Shown: positions 34,851-43,512 of the stretch, piece by piece
How the letters are laid out: every line of letters starts with the position of its first letter
How positions within the stretch are numbered: the stretch's first letter is position 1
From: Kitasatospora cinereorecta
GTDB taxonomy: Bacteria; Actinomycetota; Actinomycetes; Streptomycetales; Streptomycetaceae
Length of the DNA: 64,000 nt
NCBI RefSeq assembly: GCF_024172095.1
Contig: NZ_JAMZDX010000003.1
Location: 1,380,001 to 1,444,000, forward strand
Direction of reading: 5' to 3'
The notes under the pieces: model-generated
Database searches by the model: none
Told to the model about the DNA's origin: nothing
Seen by the model: the letters and a program-made list of their open reading frames with translations, nothing else
Made by a program: the position numbers and the translations under genes

Positions 34851-35506
34851 CCGCCCCCACCGACGGCCCCGACGCCCGCGCCGCACTCGCGGACGCCCGG
34901 CTCTACCTGTGCACCGACGCCCGCCGCGAGCAGGGCGACCTCCCCGAGTTCCTGGACGCCGTCCTCGCCGGCGGCGTGGACATCGTCCAGCTCCGCGACA
35001 AGAACCTCGAAGCCAAGCAGGAACTCGAATACCTGGAGATCTTCGCCGACGCCGCCCGCCGGCACGGCAAGCTCTTCGCCGTCAACGACCGCGCCGACGT
35101 CGCCCACGCCGCCCGGCCCCACGTGCTGCACCTCGGGCAGGACGACCTGCCGGTGCCCGCCGCGAGGGCGATCCTCGGGGACGACGTGATCATCGGCCGC
35201 TCCTGCCACGCCGAATCCGAAGTGGACGCCGCCATCGCCGAACCCGGCGTCGACTACTTCTGCACCGGCCCCGTCTGGCCCACCCCCACCAAGCCCGGCC
35301 GCCCCGCCCCCGGCCTCGGCCTCGTCACCCACGCCGCCAAGGCCGCCACCGACCGCCCCTGGTTCGCCATCGGCGGCATCGACCTCGACAACCTCGACGA
35401 CGTCCTCGCCGCCGGGGCCACCCGCGTCGTCGTCGTCCGCGCCATCACCGCCGCCCCCGACCCGGGCGCCGCCGCAACCGCCTTCGCCGAGCGCCTCCGC
35501 AACTAG
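34847..35506 (+). CDS. thiE: Thiamine phosphate synthase ThiE
   Basis: 219 residues from GTG 34847. Joins the thiazole and pyrimidine halves of thiamine. The TIM barrel shows DIVQLRDKN, KLFAVNDRADVA, LHLGQDDLPV, GRSCHAESEVDAA and WFAIGGIDLDNL. It is not under the TPP riboswitch; it is coupled to the DNA-binding protein gene instead and runs opposite to the thiOSG operon. Confidence 0.94.
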   Translation: MTAPTDGPDARAALADARLYLCTDARREQGDLPEFLDAVLAGGVDIVQLRDKNLEAKQELEYLEIFADAARRHGKLFAVNDRADVAHAARPHVLHLGQDDLPVPAARAILGDDVIIGRSCHAESEVDAAIAEPGVDYFCTGPVWPTPTKPGRPAPGLGLVTHAAKAATDRPWFAIGGIDLDNLDDVLAAGATRVVVVRAITAAPDPGAAATAFAERLRN

Positions 35507-35514
35507 CTCCGCTT

Positions 35515-35718
35515 CAGGGGCTGGTGCATTGAGGGGCTCGGGGAACTGCGAGGCCGGCCCCGGGGGCGGGTTCGCCTCAATGGTGGGGCCGACCGGGGGT
35601 GGGGCTTCTGCCTGCGGAGGGCTCTACCTGAGCTGTCTCCCGTTTCGCGCAGTTCCCCGCGCCCCTGGCCTTGAGGGGCTTCCGGTTCGCGCAGTTCCCC
35701 GCGCCCCTGCTTTGAGGG
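35515..35718. repeat. Cluster of Streptomyces intergenic repeat half-units
   Basis: The 214-bp gap between convergent thiE and polyprenyl synthetase holds GGGGCTCGGGGAACTGCGAGG (near 35534) and two direct copies of CGCGCAGTTCCCCGCGCCCC (near 35648 and 35691), each followed by CTTGAGGGGC-like sequence. They correspond to the arms of the repeat at 6082-6206. No gene is visible in this gap. Confidence 0.75.
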
Positions 35719-35720
35719 GC

Positions 35721-36827
35721 TCAGTACTTGCGGACGGTGGCCGCGTCGGCGAGGGCGCGGAGGACGTCGCGGGTGGGCCCGGAGGCGAGGGGGGCGGCGT
35801 CGAGGGCGGCGAGGGACTGTCCCATGAGGTGGTCGATCCGCTGCTCGACGAGGTCGGCCGCGCCGCTGCGTTCGACCAGCGTGCGCAGGACGGCGACCTC
35901 GTCGGCGCCGAGGTCGGGCGCGCCGAGCCGCTCGTCGAGGTGGCGGGCGTCCGCGGCGGGCAGGCGCCGCATCGCGTGGGCGATCAGCAGCGTCCGCTTC
36001 CCCTCCCTCAGGTCGTCGCCGGCGGGCTTCCCGGTGACGGCGGGGTCGCCGAAGACGCCGAGCAGGTCGTCGCGGAGCTGGAACGCCTCGCCGAGCGGCA
36101 GGCCGAAGGCCGCGTACGCCTCGACGAGGTCGGGCCCGCCGCCGGCGAGCAGCGCGCCGACCTGGAGCGGCCGTTCGATGGTGTACTTCGCGGACTTGTA
36201 GTGCAGGACGGTCTGCGCCCGTTCCAGCGCGCCGTCGTCGGTGGAGTCGCCGGCCACCGGTTCGAGGACGTCGAGGTACTGACCGAGCATCACTTCGGTC
36301 CGCATCAGGTCGAACGCGGGCTTCGCGGCGCGCACGGCGGCGTCGTCGAGGCCGCTGGCCTGGAAGAGTTCGTCGCACCAGATGAGCAGCAGGTCGCCGA
36401 GCAGGACGGCGGCGGAGGCCCCGTACTGTTCGCGGTCGCCGCGCCAGCCGTTGCTCCGGTGGAGTGTTTCGAAGCGGCGGTGGACGGAGGGCAGGCCGCG
36501 GCGGGTGTCGCTGCGGTCCATCAGGTCGTCGTGGACGAGCGCGCTGGCCTGGAGGAGTTCGAGGGCGGCGGCGGCCCGTTCGATGCCGGGGCTGTCGGCG
36601 GCGCCGCCGGCGCCGCGCCAGCCCCAGTAGCAGAAGGCGGGCCGCAGGCGCTTGCCGCCGTCGAGCAGGAAGTCGCGCAGGGCGTCGGCGACCGGCCCGA
36701 GCTGGGGCGAGATGCCGGAGAGCAGTGCCTGCCGGCCGTCCATGAACGCGGCGAGCGCGGCGTTGATCCGCTCGCGGACGGCCTCCGCGTCGACGGGGTT
36801 GGCGGTGAGGCTACGGGGCGAGGGCAC
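35721..36827 (-). CDS. Polyprenyl (geranylgeranyl-type) diphosphate synthase
   Basis: 368 residues from GTG 36827. Trans-prenyltransferase fold: GGKRLRPAFCYW, first Asp-rich motif VHDDLMDRSDTRRG, second Asp-rich motif FQLRDDLLGVFGD, and the KYTIERPL region. The first motif has a DDxxD core with a small inserted loop as in IdsA-type enzymes. Product chain length is not certain; GGPP is likely. The mycobacterial neighbourhood has idsA2 at the equivalent place. Divergent from metF. Confidence 0.9.
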   Translation of the reverse strand: MPSPRSLTANPVDAEAVRERINAALAAFMDGRQALLSGISPQLGPVADALRDFLLDGGKRLRPAFCYWGWRGAGGAADSPGIERAAAALELLQASALVHDDLMDRSDTRRGLPSVHRRFETLHRSNGWRGDREQYGASAAVLLGDLLLIWCDELFQASGLDDAAVRAAKPAFDLMRTEVMLGQYLDVLEPVAGDSTDDGALERAQTVLHYKSAKYTIERPLQVGALLAGGGPDLVEAYAAFGLPLGEAFQLRDDLLGVFGDPAVTGKPAGDDLREGKRTLLIAHAMRRLPAADARHLDERLGAPDLGADEVAVLRTLVERSGAADLVEQRIDHLMGQSLAALDAAPLASGPTRDVLRALADAATVRKY

Positions 36828-36996
36828 GGCGGACTCCGGATCGATCGGCTGACAGTCAGACTAACGAAGGACCACCCGTGGGCCGGAATCGCACTGGCGG
36901 GGACACCACCCGACCGGCCCATCACCGTCTCGTTCGGTGTCTCACTTGGTGGAACGGGTTTGTTTGCGGCCCTTCACCGACGGCTAACCTGCCACC

Positions 36997-37911
36997 ATGG
37001 CACTCGGCATTCCCTCCACCAGAAGCGACCGCGCACAGACCGTGCGTGATCTGCTGGCGGCAGGCGACCGTTCGTTCTCCTTCGAGTTCATGCCTCCGCG
37101 CAGCGAGGAGGCCGAGCGCAAGCTCTGGGACGCGATCCGCCGGGTCGAGGCCCTGGACCCGAACTTCGTCTGCATGACGTACGGCGCCGGCGGCTCCTCG
37201 CGCGGCCGCACCGTCAACCTGGTCGGCCGGATCGCCACCGAGACCACGCTGACGCCGGTCGCCCACCTGACGGCCGTCGACCACTCGATCGCCGAGCTGC
37301 GCAACATCATCGGGCAGTACGCGGACGAGGGCGTGCGCAACGTCCTCGCGGTGCGGGGCGACCCGCCCGGCGACCCGATGGGGGAGTGGGTGCGCCACCC
37401 GCAGGGCGTCACCTACGCGTACGAGCTGGTCGAGCTGATCAAGAGCATCGGCGACTTCTGCGTGGGTGTCGCGGCGTTCCCGCAGATGCACCCGCGCTCG
37501 GAGAACTGGGACGACGACATCCGGCACTTCGTCCGGAAGTGCCGGGCGGGCGCCGACTACGCCATCACCCAGATGTTCTTCGAGGTCGAGGACTACCTGC
37601 GGCTGCGCGACCGGGTCGAGGCGGCGGGCTGTGCCACGCCGATCATCCCGGAGATCATGCCGGTCACCAACATCCGGCAGCTGGTCCGCTTCCCGCAGCT
37701 GTCCGGCTCCGAGTTCCCCGCGGACCTGCAGCGGCGCTTCGAGGCGGTCGCGGACGATCCGGCGGCGGTCCGGGCGATCGGCATCGAGCACGCCACCGCG
37801 ATGGCCGAGCGGCTGCTCGCCGAGGGCGCGCCGGGCCTGCACTTCATCACGCTGAACCACTCCACGTCGACGCTGGAGATCTACCAGAACCTGGGCCTGC
37901 ACAAGCGCTGA
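36997..37911 (+). CDS. metF: Methylenetetrahydrofolate reductase
   Basis: 304 residues from ATG 36997. Reduces 5,10-methylene-THF to methyl-THF for methionine synthesis. Motifs: FSFEFMPPRSEEAERKLW with the catalytic Glu, VCMTYGAGGSSRGRT, NVLAVRGDPPGD, DYAITQMFFEVEDY. TAACCT (36985-36990) sits 6 nt before the ATG and no ribosome-binding site is seen, which fits a leaderless mRNA. Confidence 0.95.
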   Translation: MALGIPSTRSDRAQTVRDLLAAGDRSFSFEFMPPRSEEAERKLWDAIRRVEALDPNFVCMTYGAGGSSRGRTVNLVGRIATETTLTPVAHLTAVDHSIAELRNIIGQYADEGVRNVLAVRGDPPGDPMGEWVRHPQGVTYAYELVELIKSIGDFCVGVAAFPQMHPRSENWDDDIRHFVRKCRAGADYAITQMFFEVEDYLRLRDRVEAAGCATPIIPEIMPVTNIRQLVRFPQLSGSEFPADLQRRFEAVADDPAAVRAIGIEHATAMAERLLAEGAPGLHFITLNHSTSTLEIYQNLGLHKR

Positions 37912-38017
37912 CCCCACCCGGTTCCGCGCTGCGTGCCGCTGCGCGGAATGCGGTGCTGTTCGCCTGGAGGCGGTACAGTCGCCCGCAACCGTGCGGCGTG
38001 CTTCTGGAGGTAGCGGG

Positions 38018-38770
38018 ATGGGCATCGGATACCTGCTCCTCTATGCCGCATTGGCGCTCGTCGCGCTCTGGCTGGTCGCCGAGCTGCTGCTGCAGAGCCG
38101 CGCCCCGCTGCACTGGCGGGCGGTCGCGCTCGGCGGATTCCTCTGCGTGGTCGCCGGGATGCAGCTGCAGTCGGTGATCGTGATCGGCCTCGGCGCGGCC
38201 GCGTTCGCCGTCGGCCAGGTCTTCGTCACCCTGTCGGTCAAGCGCGGGCAGCCCGTCGGCTGGTCGCTGCGCCGCCCCGACGGCAGCCTGCCGGGACCGC
38301 TCGCCCGCGTTCCGCTGCTGGCCGCCGCCACCGGCGGAGTGGCGGCCGCGACCGCGGTCGCGGCCGTTCCGCAGGTCGGCGAGGTCGGCCCGATCGAGGA
38401 CGAGCAGCCGGCCGCCCCCTTCGCGTACGAGCAGCTCCAGGAGATCGGCGACGACGGCGTCTACGCCGAGGAGCCGTCCGCCCAGACCTACTACCAGCAG
38501 CCCGAGCAGCAGCAACAACAGGGCTACTACCAGCAGGGCTACGAGCAGCAGCAGTGGCAGCAGCAGCCCGTGTACGGCTACGACGCCTACGGCCAGCCGG
38601 TGTACCAGGACCCGTACGCGCAGCAGCAGTACCAGCAGCAGTACCAGGCCGCCGGCTGGACCGACCCGCAGGCCGCCCAGCAGCAGCAGTCGTGGGAGTA
38701 CCAGCAGCAGTACCAGCAGGCGTACGGCTACCAGCAGCCGCAGACGTGGGACTACCAGCAGCAGTCCTGA
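38018..38770 (+). CDS. Membrane protein with Gln/Tyr-rich (prion-like) C-terminus
   Basis: 250 residues from ATG 38018, with CTGGAGG upstream. Two or three hydrophobic helices occupy residues about 4-75 (YLLLYAALALVALWLVAELLL and VIGLGAAAFAVGQVFV), then a short Ala helix. From about residue 155 the chain is almost entirely Gln, Tyr, Gly, Pro and Ala (EQQQQQGYYQQGYEQQQ-like). It is a low-complexity tail of about 95 residues facing the cytoplasm by inference. Conserved as a hypothetical protein in streptomycetes; function unknown. Confidence 0.83.
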   Translation: MGIGYLLLYAALALVALWLVAELLLQSRAPLHWRAVALGGFLCVVAGMQLQSVIVIGLGAAAFAVGQVFVTLSVKRGQPVGWSLRRPDGSLPGPLARVPLLAAATGGVAAATAVAAVPQVGEVGPIEDEQPAAPFAYEQLQEIGDDGVYAEEPSAQTYYQQPEQQQQQGYYQQGYEQQQWQQQPVYGYDAYGQPVYQDPYAQQQYQQQYQAAGWTDPQAAQQQQSWEYQQQYQQAYGYQQPQTWDYQQQS

Positions 38771-38790
38771 GCCCCGCGGGGTGCAGGCCG

Positions 38791-40170
38791 TCAGGCCGGG
38801 CCGATCAGGCCGGCGGTGATGCACGCGGACATGCCGACGCGGGCGAGTCCGCCGCCGGGGTGGGCGTGGCCGCCGATCAGGTAGAGGCCCGGAGTGGGGG
38901 ACTCGTTGGCCGGAGCGAGCGGTCCGCCGGCCAGTGACGGCGCGGGGACGTACGGCGTATGCCGGGTCTCGTGCCAGAGCAGCCGCTCCCGCAGGTCGAC
39001 ACCGTTCGCGGCGAGGTGCTCCAGCAGGTGCTCGGCGAAGCCGGCCGGGTCGACCGCGCCCGGGACGGTGACGGTCAGGGTCGCCGACTCGTGGTCCGCG
39101 TCCGGCACCAGCGCCGCATCGTCCGGCCGGAGCAGCTGGACGGTGGGCCGCTCGGGCAGGGCCCCGCGCCGCAGGGCGTCGAGCTCCCGCTCCCCGTCGG
39201 CCGCGTGCACCACGGTGCGGTGGACGGTCCCCTCCGGCCGAGCGCCGCGCAGCGCCAGCAGCACGGTGATACGGCCACCCGCCGGGGTGCCGGTCGGGCC
39301 TGCCTCGGGGGCCGCCCCGGGGTCCGCCGAGCTGAGCACGAGGTCCGCCGCGATCCGCTCCCCGCCCACCTCCACACCGCACACCCGGCCGTCCTCCACC
39401 ACCGGCACCGCCGCGGCGCCGAAGCGGAACTCCACCCCGCGCAGCTCGCACCGCCGGTACACCGCGTCGGCGAGCGCCCGCAGGCCGCCCCGGACGTACC
39501 AGACGCCGAACGACTGCTCCATGTAGGGCAGGACGGTCGCGGCGGCGGGCGCGGCGGCCGGATCGAGGCTGTGCCGCAGCGCGTACTCGGTGAGCAGCGC
39601 GGTCAGCCCGGGGTGGCCGCCGAGTTCCCGGCGGGCGACGTCGGCCAGGGTGTGGCGGCCGGACGGCAGCCAGCGGGCCAGGCCGCGGCGGGCCGGGACG
39701 GGGTACGGGTCGGCCACCGGCTCGGCCGGACGCGGCTCCTCCAGCAGGGGCCTGCGGGTGGCCTCCCACACGGTGCGGCCCCGGTTGACGACCGCGCCCC
39801 AGCGCTCGCCGGCGCCGGCCCCGAACGCGGCGTCCAGGGCCCGGCCGACGCCGCCCCGGGAGGCGTTGGCCAGCACCACGTCGCTGCCGTCGGGGAACAG
39901 GTGGCGGCTCTCCGGATCGACCGGGGCGAGCTCGACCAGCTGCTCCAACGGCTCACGGCCGGTCTTCAGGGCGAGGTCGCGGTAGACCGCGGGCAGGGCC
40001 AGCAGGCCGGGGCCGGTGTCGAAGGCGAAGCCCTCGCGCTCGTACCGGCCGACCATGCCGCCGTAGGTGCCGGACGCCTCGCAGACCGTCACCCGGTGCC
40101 CGAGGGTGGCCAGCCGCGAGGCCGCGGCGAGCCCGCCCATTCCCGCGCCGATGATGACGATCCGTGCCAT
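38791..40170 (-). CDS. Phytoene-desaturase-like NAD(P)/FAD oxidoreductase
   Basis: 459 residues from ATG 40170 (GTG 40176 possible). CrtI-type flavoprotein: MARIVIIGAGMGGLAAASRL, FDTGPGLLALP, LRALADAVYRRCELRGVEFRFG and the C-terminal PGLYLIGGHAHPGGGLARVGMSACITAGLI. It is near a polyprenyl synthetase gene (2 kb away), which would fit isoprenoid metabolism, but no phytoene synthase is present, so a carotenoid role is only a possibility. Confidence 0.87.
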   Translation of the reverse strand: MARIVIIGAGMGGLAAASRLATLGHRVTVCEASGTYGGMVGRYEREGFAFDTGPGLLALPAVYRDLALKTGREPLEQLVELAPVDPESRHLFPDGSDVVLANASRGGVGRALDAAFGAGAGERWGAVVNRGRTVWEATRRPLLEEPRPAEPVADPYPVPARRGLARWLPSGRHTLADVARRELGGHPGLTALLTEYALRHSLDPAAAPAAATVLPYMEQSFGVWYVRGGLRALADAVYRRCELRGVEFRFGAAAVPVVEDGRVCGVEVGGERIAADLVLSSADPGAAPEAGPTGTPAGGRITVLLALRGARPEGTVHRTVVHAADGERELDALRRGALPERPTVQLLRPDDAALVPDADHESATLTVTVPGAVDPAGFAEHLLEHLAANGVDLRERLLWHETRHTPYVPAPSLAGGPLAPANESPTPGLYLIGGHAHPGGGLARVGMSACITAGLIGPA

Positions 40171-40181
40171 GGGCACCGATC

Positions 40182-40796
40182 CTAGGACCCGCTCAGCGCC
40201 GGTCCGTACCCGGCCTTGGTGGCGCGGCGCTCGCGGCGGCGCTGGAGGAAGCGGCGGATCCGGGAGAACGCGAACCAGACCAGCAGGACGCCGAGGGCGA
40301 GCAGGACGCCGGCGATCGAGGCGGCCACCCAGGGGTGGAAGATCGCCAGGGTGACCAGGCCGGCCACCGAGAGGTCCTCCAGCAGGCTGACCACGATGTT
40401 GGAGGCGGGCTCCGGCGAGGTGTTGACGGCCATCCGCAGGGACGCCTTGATGCCGTGGCTGACCAGGGCCGAGACGCCGCCGACCGCGCCGGCGGCGACC
40501 TCGCCGAGCGAGCCCGGGTCGTGGGCGGCCATCAGCGCGCCGACGGTGGCGCCGGCGATCGGGCGGATCACGGTGTGGATCACGTCCCAGACCGTGTCCA
40601 CGTACGGGATCTTGTCGAACACCGCCTCGCAGAGGAACAGCACCCCGGCCGCGATCAGCACGTCGGTCCGCTCCAGCACCGGCGGCACCGTCTCGGCTCC
40701 GCCGAACCGGCCGAACAGGCCCAGCAGCAGCACCACGGCATAGGCGTTGATACCGCTGGCCCAGCCGCTGGTGAAGATCAGCGGGATGGCGTTCAC
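40182..40796 (-). CDS. DUF4126 membrane protein, candidate MacR target
   Basis: 204 residues from ATG 40796. Starts IFTSGWASGINAYAVVLLLGLFGRFG, the DUF4126 signature, followed by four to five further hydrophobic segments including IRPIAGATVGALMAA and VTLAIFHPWVAASIAGVLLALG, and a basic C-terminus (RRFLQRRRERRATK). Function unknown. The MacR palindrome lies 164 bp upstream of its start codon. Confidence 0.85.
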   Translation of the reverse strand: MNAIPLIFTSGWASGINAYAVVLLLGLFGRFGGAETVPPVLERTDVLIAAGVLFLCEAVFDKIPYVDTVWDVIHTVIRPIAGATVGALMAAHDPGSLGEVAAGAVGGVSALVSHGIKASLRMAVNTSPEPASNIVVSLLEDLSVAGLVTLAIFHPWVAASIAGVLLALGVLLVWFAFSRIRRFLQRRRERRATKAGYGPALSGS

Positions 40797-41437
40797 CCCT
40801 GGCTCCCCTCCGCGAAGGCCGCCCGACTGCCGGACGGCCGCCGGCCTACGCTACCGCCCGCCGGGCACCGCCCCGGGCCCGGTGCGGACGGCCGCCGGAC
40901 GGCGGAGCGGTCCGGGTACGGATGGTCCGGGTACGGGGTGATCCGAGCACGGGACGGACTGAGTACGGGTACTCAGACCGAGGATTGAGTACCCGAGCGG
41001 ATAGCCCCCGGACCGCGGGGAGGGCACAGTGGTGGCCACGGACCGGCGAGTCGGAAGCCCGTCGGACCGGGACGCGCCCCGCGTCGGCCGGAGCCCGTGG
41101 GGGATCGACGGCCGCCAGCGGCGGCCGGGGCGCGGTCACCACGGTCGGAGGAGCAGCCTCCGCACCGCCGGCACGGGGCGGCGGAGCAGGGCTGCGGGGG
41201 ACCGACCGGACCGGGGGGAGACCGGTTGCGCCGCGTGCGAGGGCGCCACCGGTGGACGTGGGGGCGACACCGCGCGACGGGGCCACGGGGGTACGTGGCC
41301 CGCCCGTCGCCGCGGTGTCGCCCGCCCCGTTTCCGGGGCCGGCGTCGGCACGGAGACCGGATTGTCAGTGGTGCCGTTCACGATGGTGGGGCACGGACCA
41401 TCCGGGTCCGCGCACCCGCCTCGGAACGGGGGAGATC
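40797..41437. other. 641-bp intergenic region between DUF4126 and HEPN genes
   Basis: Holds a 13-bp direct repeat (GGTCCGGGTACGG at 40909-40921 and 40924-40936), the MacR-like palindrome cluster 40960-40994, and about 440 bp of extremely GC-rich sequence. That sequence has open frames, but none with a convincing start, ribosome-binding site or protein character. The frame of the HEPN gene stays open back to 40922, but the residues there are Arg/Gly/Pro noise. Confidence 0.6.
40960..40994. promoter_or_regulatory. MacR-type operator cluster
   Basis: TGAGTACGGGTACTCA (40960-40975) fits the known MacR consensus TGAGTAC-nn-GTACTCA at all 14 defined positions. A third half-site TGAGTACCC (40986-40994) also pairs with GGGTACTCA (40967-40975) as a 9-bp inverted repeat with a 10-nt spacer. 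The macSR genes themselves are about 19 kb away in this window. The nearest leftward gene is the DUF4126 membrane protein. Confidence 0.75.
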
Positions 41438-41947
41438 ATGACGGCAGTCCGCCCTGAACAGCTCCCAGTGCCCGTACCAGTGCCCGTGCCCACGACCGTA
41501 CCCGTGCCCGCCGCGCGCGACCGCGGCGCCGACGTCCACCCGGTGCTGCGCCGGGCCTCCGCCCCGCCGGCCGCGATCGACCTGCTCCGGCAGGCGCAGC
41601 GCACCCTGATCCAGGCCCGCGGCCTGGAGGATCCGCTGGAGCGGTACGCCACCGCGCACCTCGCCGCGCTGCGGACCACCGCAGCGGTGCTGGCCGTCCG
41701 CGGCCGGCCGGAGCGCAATCCGCGCCGTCGCCATGCCATCCGCAGTGCCTGGGAGCTGCTGCCGGAGGTCGCTCCCGAGCTCGTGGAGTGGGCGACGTAC
41801 TTCGCCGCCGGCGCCCGCCGGCGGGCCGCCGCGGAGGCCGGGATCGCCGGCTCGGCCACCGCGCGGGACGCCGACGACCTGATCCGCAACACGGCCCTGT
41901 ACCTGCGGATCGTGGAGCGGTTACTGGCGGTGCCGGGGCGCAGGTAG
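41438..41947 (+). CDS. SAV_6107-family HEPN domain protein
   Basis: 169 residues from ATG 41438, with GGGGGAG just upstream (only 3 nt away, a short spacing). The start is low complexity (PVPVPVPVPTTVPVP). The all-helical HEPN-like domain follows: AAIDLLRQAQRTLIQARGLEDPLERYATAHLAALRTTAAVL, with RNPRRRHAIRSAWELLPEVAPEL. The canonical RNase motif RxxxxH of toxin HEPNs could be RRRHAI-like, but I would not claim RNase activity. Confidence 0.78.
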   Translation: MTAVRPEQLPVPVPVPVPTTVPVPAARDRGADVHPVLRRASAPPAAIDLLRQAQRTLIQARGLEDPLERYATAHLAALRTTAAVLAVRGRPERNPRRRHAIRSAWELLPEVAPELVEWATYFAAGARRRAAAEAGIAGSATARDADDLIRNTALYLRIVERLLAVPGRR

Positions 41948-42069
41948 CGGCGGCGCAGCGGCGGCGCAGCGCCTGCGCGGTGCCTGCGCGGTGCCTGCTC
42001 TCAGCGGCTCGCCGATGCCCGTAAGGTGGACTCCGTTCGGCCGACACCCCTGTGCTGAGGAGTTCCGCC

Positions 42070-42822
42070 TTGTACCCGACGCGTCCCCGCAGTGCCCTGC
42101 GTACCGCTGTGGTGTGGGAGGTGGTGAAGGCGGCGCTGGAGCGGCGGTCCACCGAGGTGGGCCGTCCGGTGCTGGACGTGCTCGACACCGGCGGCGGCAC
42201 CGGCAACTTCGCCGTGCCCGTGGCTCGGCTCGGCCACCGGGTGACCGTGGTCGACCCGAGCCCGGACGCGCTGTTCGCGCTGGAGCGCCGCGCCGCCGAG
42301 GCGGGCGTCACCGACCTGGTCAGGGCCGTCCAGGGCGACACCCAGACGCTGCCCGAGGTGGTCGAGGCCGCCTCGGTGGACGCCGTGCTCTGCCACGGGG
42401 TGCTGGAGGTCGTCGACGACCCGGCCGAGGCGCTGGCCAGCCTGACCGGCACGCTGCGCAAGGGCGGGCTGGTCAGCCTGCTCGCCGCCAACCGCAACGG
42501 CGCGGTGCTGGCCAGGGCGCTGTCCGGCCACTTCGCCGAGGCCCGCACCGTGCTGGACGCGCCGGACGGCCGTTGGGGAGCCGGCGACCCGATGCCGCGC
42601 CGCTTCACCGGCGAGGAGCTGACCGAGCTGGCCTCCGCGGCCGGTCTGCGGGTGACCTCGGTGCACGGCGTCCGGGTCTTCGCCGACCTGGTCCCCGGCG
42701 TGCTGGTGGACACCGAGCCCGGTGCCGTGGAGGCCCTGCTGAAGCTGGAGCTGGCCGCCGCCGAGCAGCCCGCTTTCCACGCCGTCGCCACCCAGCTCCA
42801 CCTGCTGGCGGAACTCGACTGA
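42070..42822 (+). CDS. SAM-dependent methyltransferase (class I)
   Basis: 250 residues from TTG 42070, chosen because GAGGAG lies 7 nt upstream; GTG 42052 is inside that sequence context and less likely. SAM-binding motif I is VLDVLDTGGGTGNFAVPVARLGHRVTVVD, with LCHGVLEVVDDPAEALASLTGTLRKGGLVSLL later. It is of the MenG/UbiE-like type without further assignment. It follows the HEPN gene by 122 bp. Confidence 0.85.
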   Translation: MYPTRPRSALRTAVVWEVVKAALERRSTEVGRPVLDVLDTGGGTGNFAVPVARLGHRVTVVDPSPDALFALERRAAEAGVTDLVRAVQGDTQTLPEVVEAASVDAVLCHGVLEVVDDPAEALASLTGTLRKGGLVSLLAANRNGAVLARALSGHFAEARTVLDAPDGRWGAGDPMPRRFTGEELTELASAAGLRVTSVHGVRVFADLVPGVLVDTEPGAVEALLKLELAAAEQPAFHAVATQLHLLAELD

Positions 42823-43059
42823 TCCGGCGGGTGCTTTCGGGCACTTGTGCCGCCGCTGCGGCGTTGGGAACCGTGCGGGCCGCGAGTGGAAGTGGCCCGA
42901 GCCACGCTGGATTGACCACGCCGAAGTCGGCCCTCGAACCGTATGATCTGGGTAAAGCCGGTAAGCATGACACCCAGACCCATGGGGCATATGGACCACA
43001 CAGGGCCGAGCCAGGGGTGGTGGACCGGTCGCCCCGCGACCGACGAGTAGGAGGACTCC

Positions 43060-43443
43060 GTGCCGCTCTCGGAGCACGAGCAGCGACTGCTCGAGCAGAT
43101 GGAGCGAGCGCTGTACGCCGAAGATCCCAAGTTCGCGTCGGCGCTCGAGGGAACCGGCCTGCGCACCTACACCCGTCGGAGGGTCTACCTGGCCGTCGCG
43201 GGGTTCGTGGCGGGCGTCGCTCTCCTGATGGGCGGCATGGTCGCCCAGCAGATCTGGGTGAGCGTGGTGGGGTTCGTGGTGATGCTGGGTTGCGCGGTCC
43301 TCGCCGTGACGGCGTGGAGGCGCGGTCCGGCAGGTCACGGATCGGGTCCGAGGCCAGCCTCGGCACCGCACCGCAAGACTGGAGTGATGGACCGCATGGA
43401 GCAGCGCTGGCAGCGCCGCCGGGACGAGCAGCAGGGCCTGTAA
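43060..43443 (+). CDS. DUF3040 small membrane protein
   Basis: 127 residues from GTG 43060, with TAGGAGG 5 nt before it. The N-terminal DUF3040 signature MPLSEHEQRLLEQMERALYAEDPKFASAL is followed by two helices (YLAVAGFVAGVALLMGGMVA and IWVSVVGFVVMLGCAVLAV) and a basic cytoplasmic tail. Conserved just upstream of the dcw cluster in actinobacteria; function unknown. Confidence 0.9.
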   Translation: MPLSEHEQRLLEQMERALYAEDPKFASALEGTGLRTYTRRRVYLAVAGFVAGVALLMGGMVAQQIWVSVVGFVVMLGCAVLAVTAWRRGPAGHGSGPRPASAPHRKTGVMDRMEQRWQRRRDEQQGL

Positions 43444-43463
43444 GCGGGTCCGACCGGAACGGA

Positions 43464-43498
43464 AGAGGGCGGGCAGTCGAACCGACTGCCCGCCCTCT
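43464..43498. terminator. Perfect bidirectional terminator
   Basis: AGAGGGCGGGCAGTCG (43464-43479) pairs over 16 bp with CGACTGCCCGCCCTCT (43483-43498) around a 3-nt loop, between the convergent DUF3040 and transglutaminase genes. Confidence 0.9.
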
Positions 43499-43512
43499 GC
43501 GTTGCCCGGAAC

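Noticed and set aside
38791..40170. Carotenoid biosynthesis gene cluster
   Set aside because: A CrtI-like oxidoreductase and a polyprenyl synthetase are near each other, but no phytoene synthase or cyclase is present, and both are part of the conserved core neighbourhood.
40922..41437. N-terminal extension of the HEPN gene back to 40922
   Set aside because: It would place the MacR palindrome inside coding sequence; residues are compositional noise, and the ATG at 41438 has a purine-rich upstream sequence.
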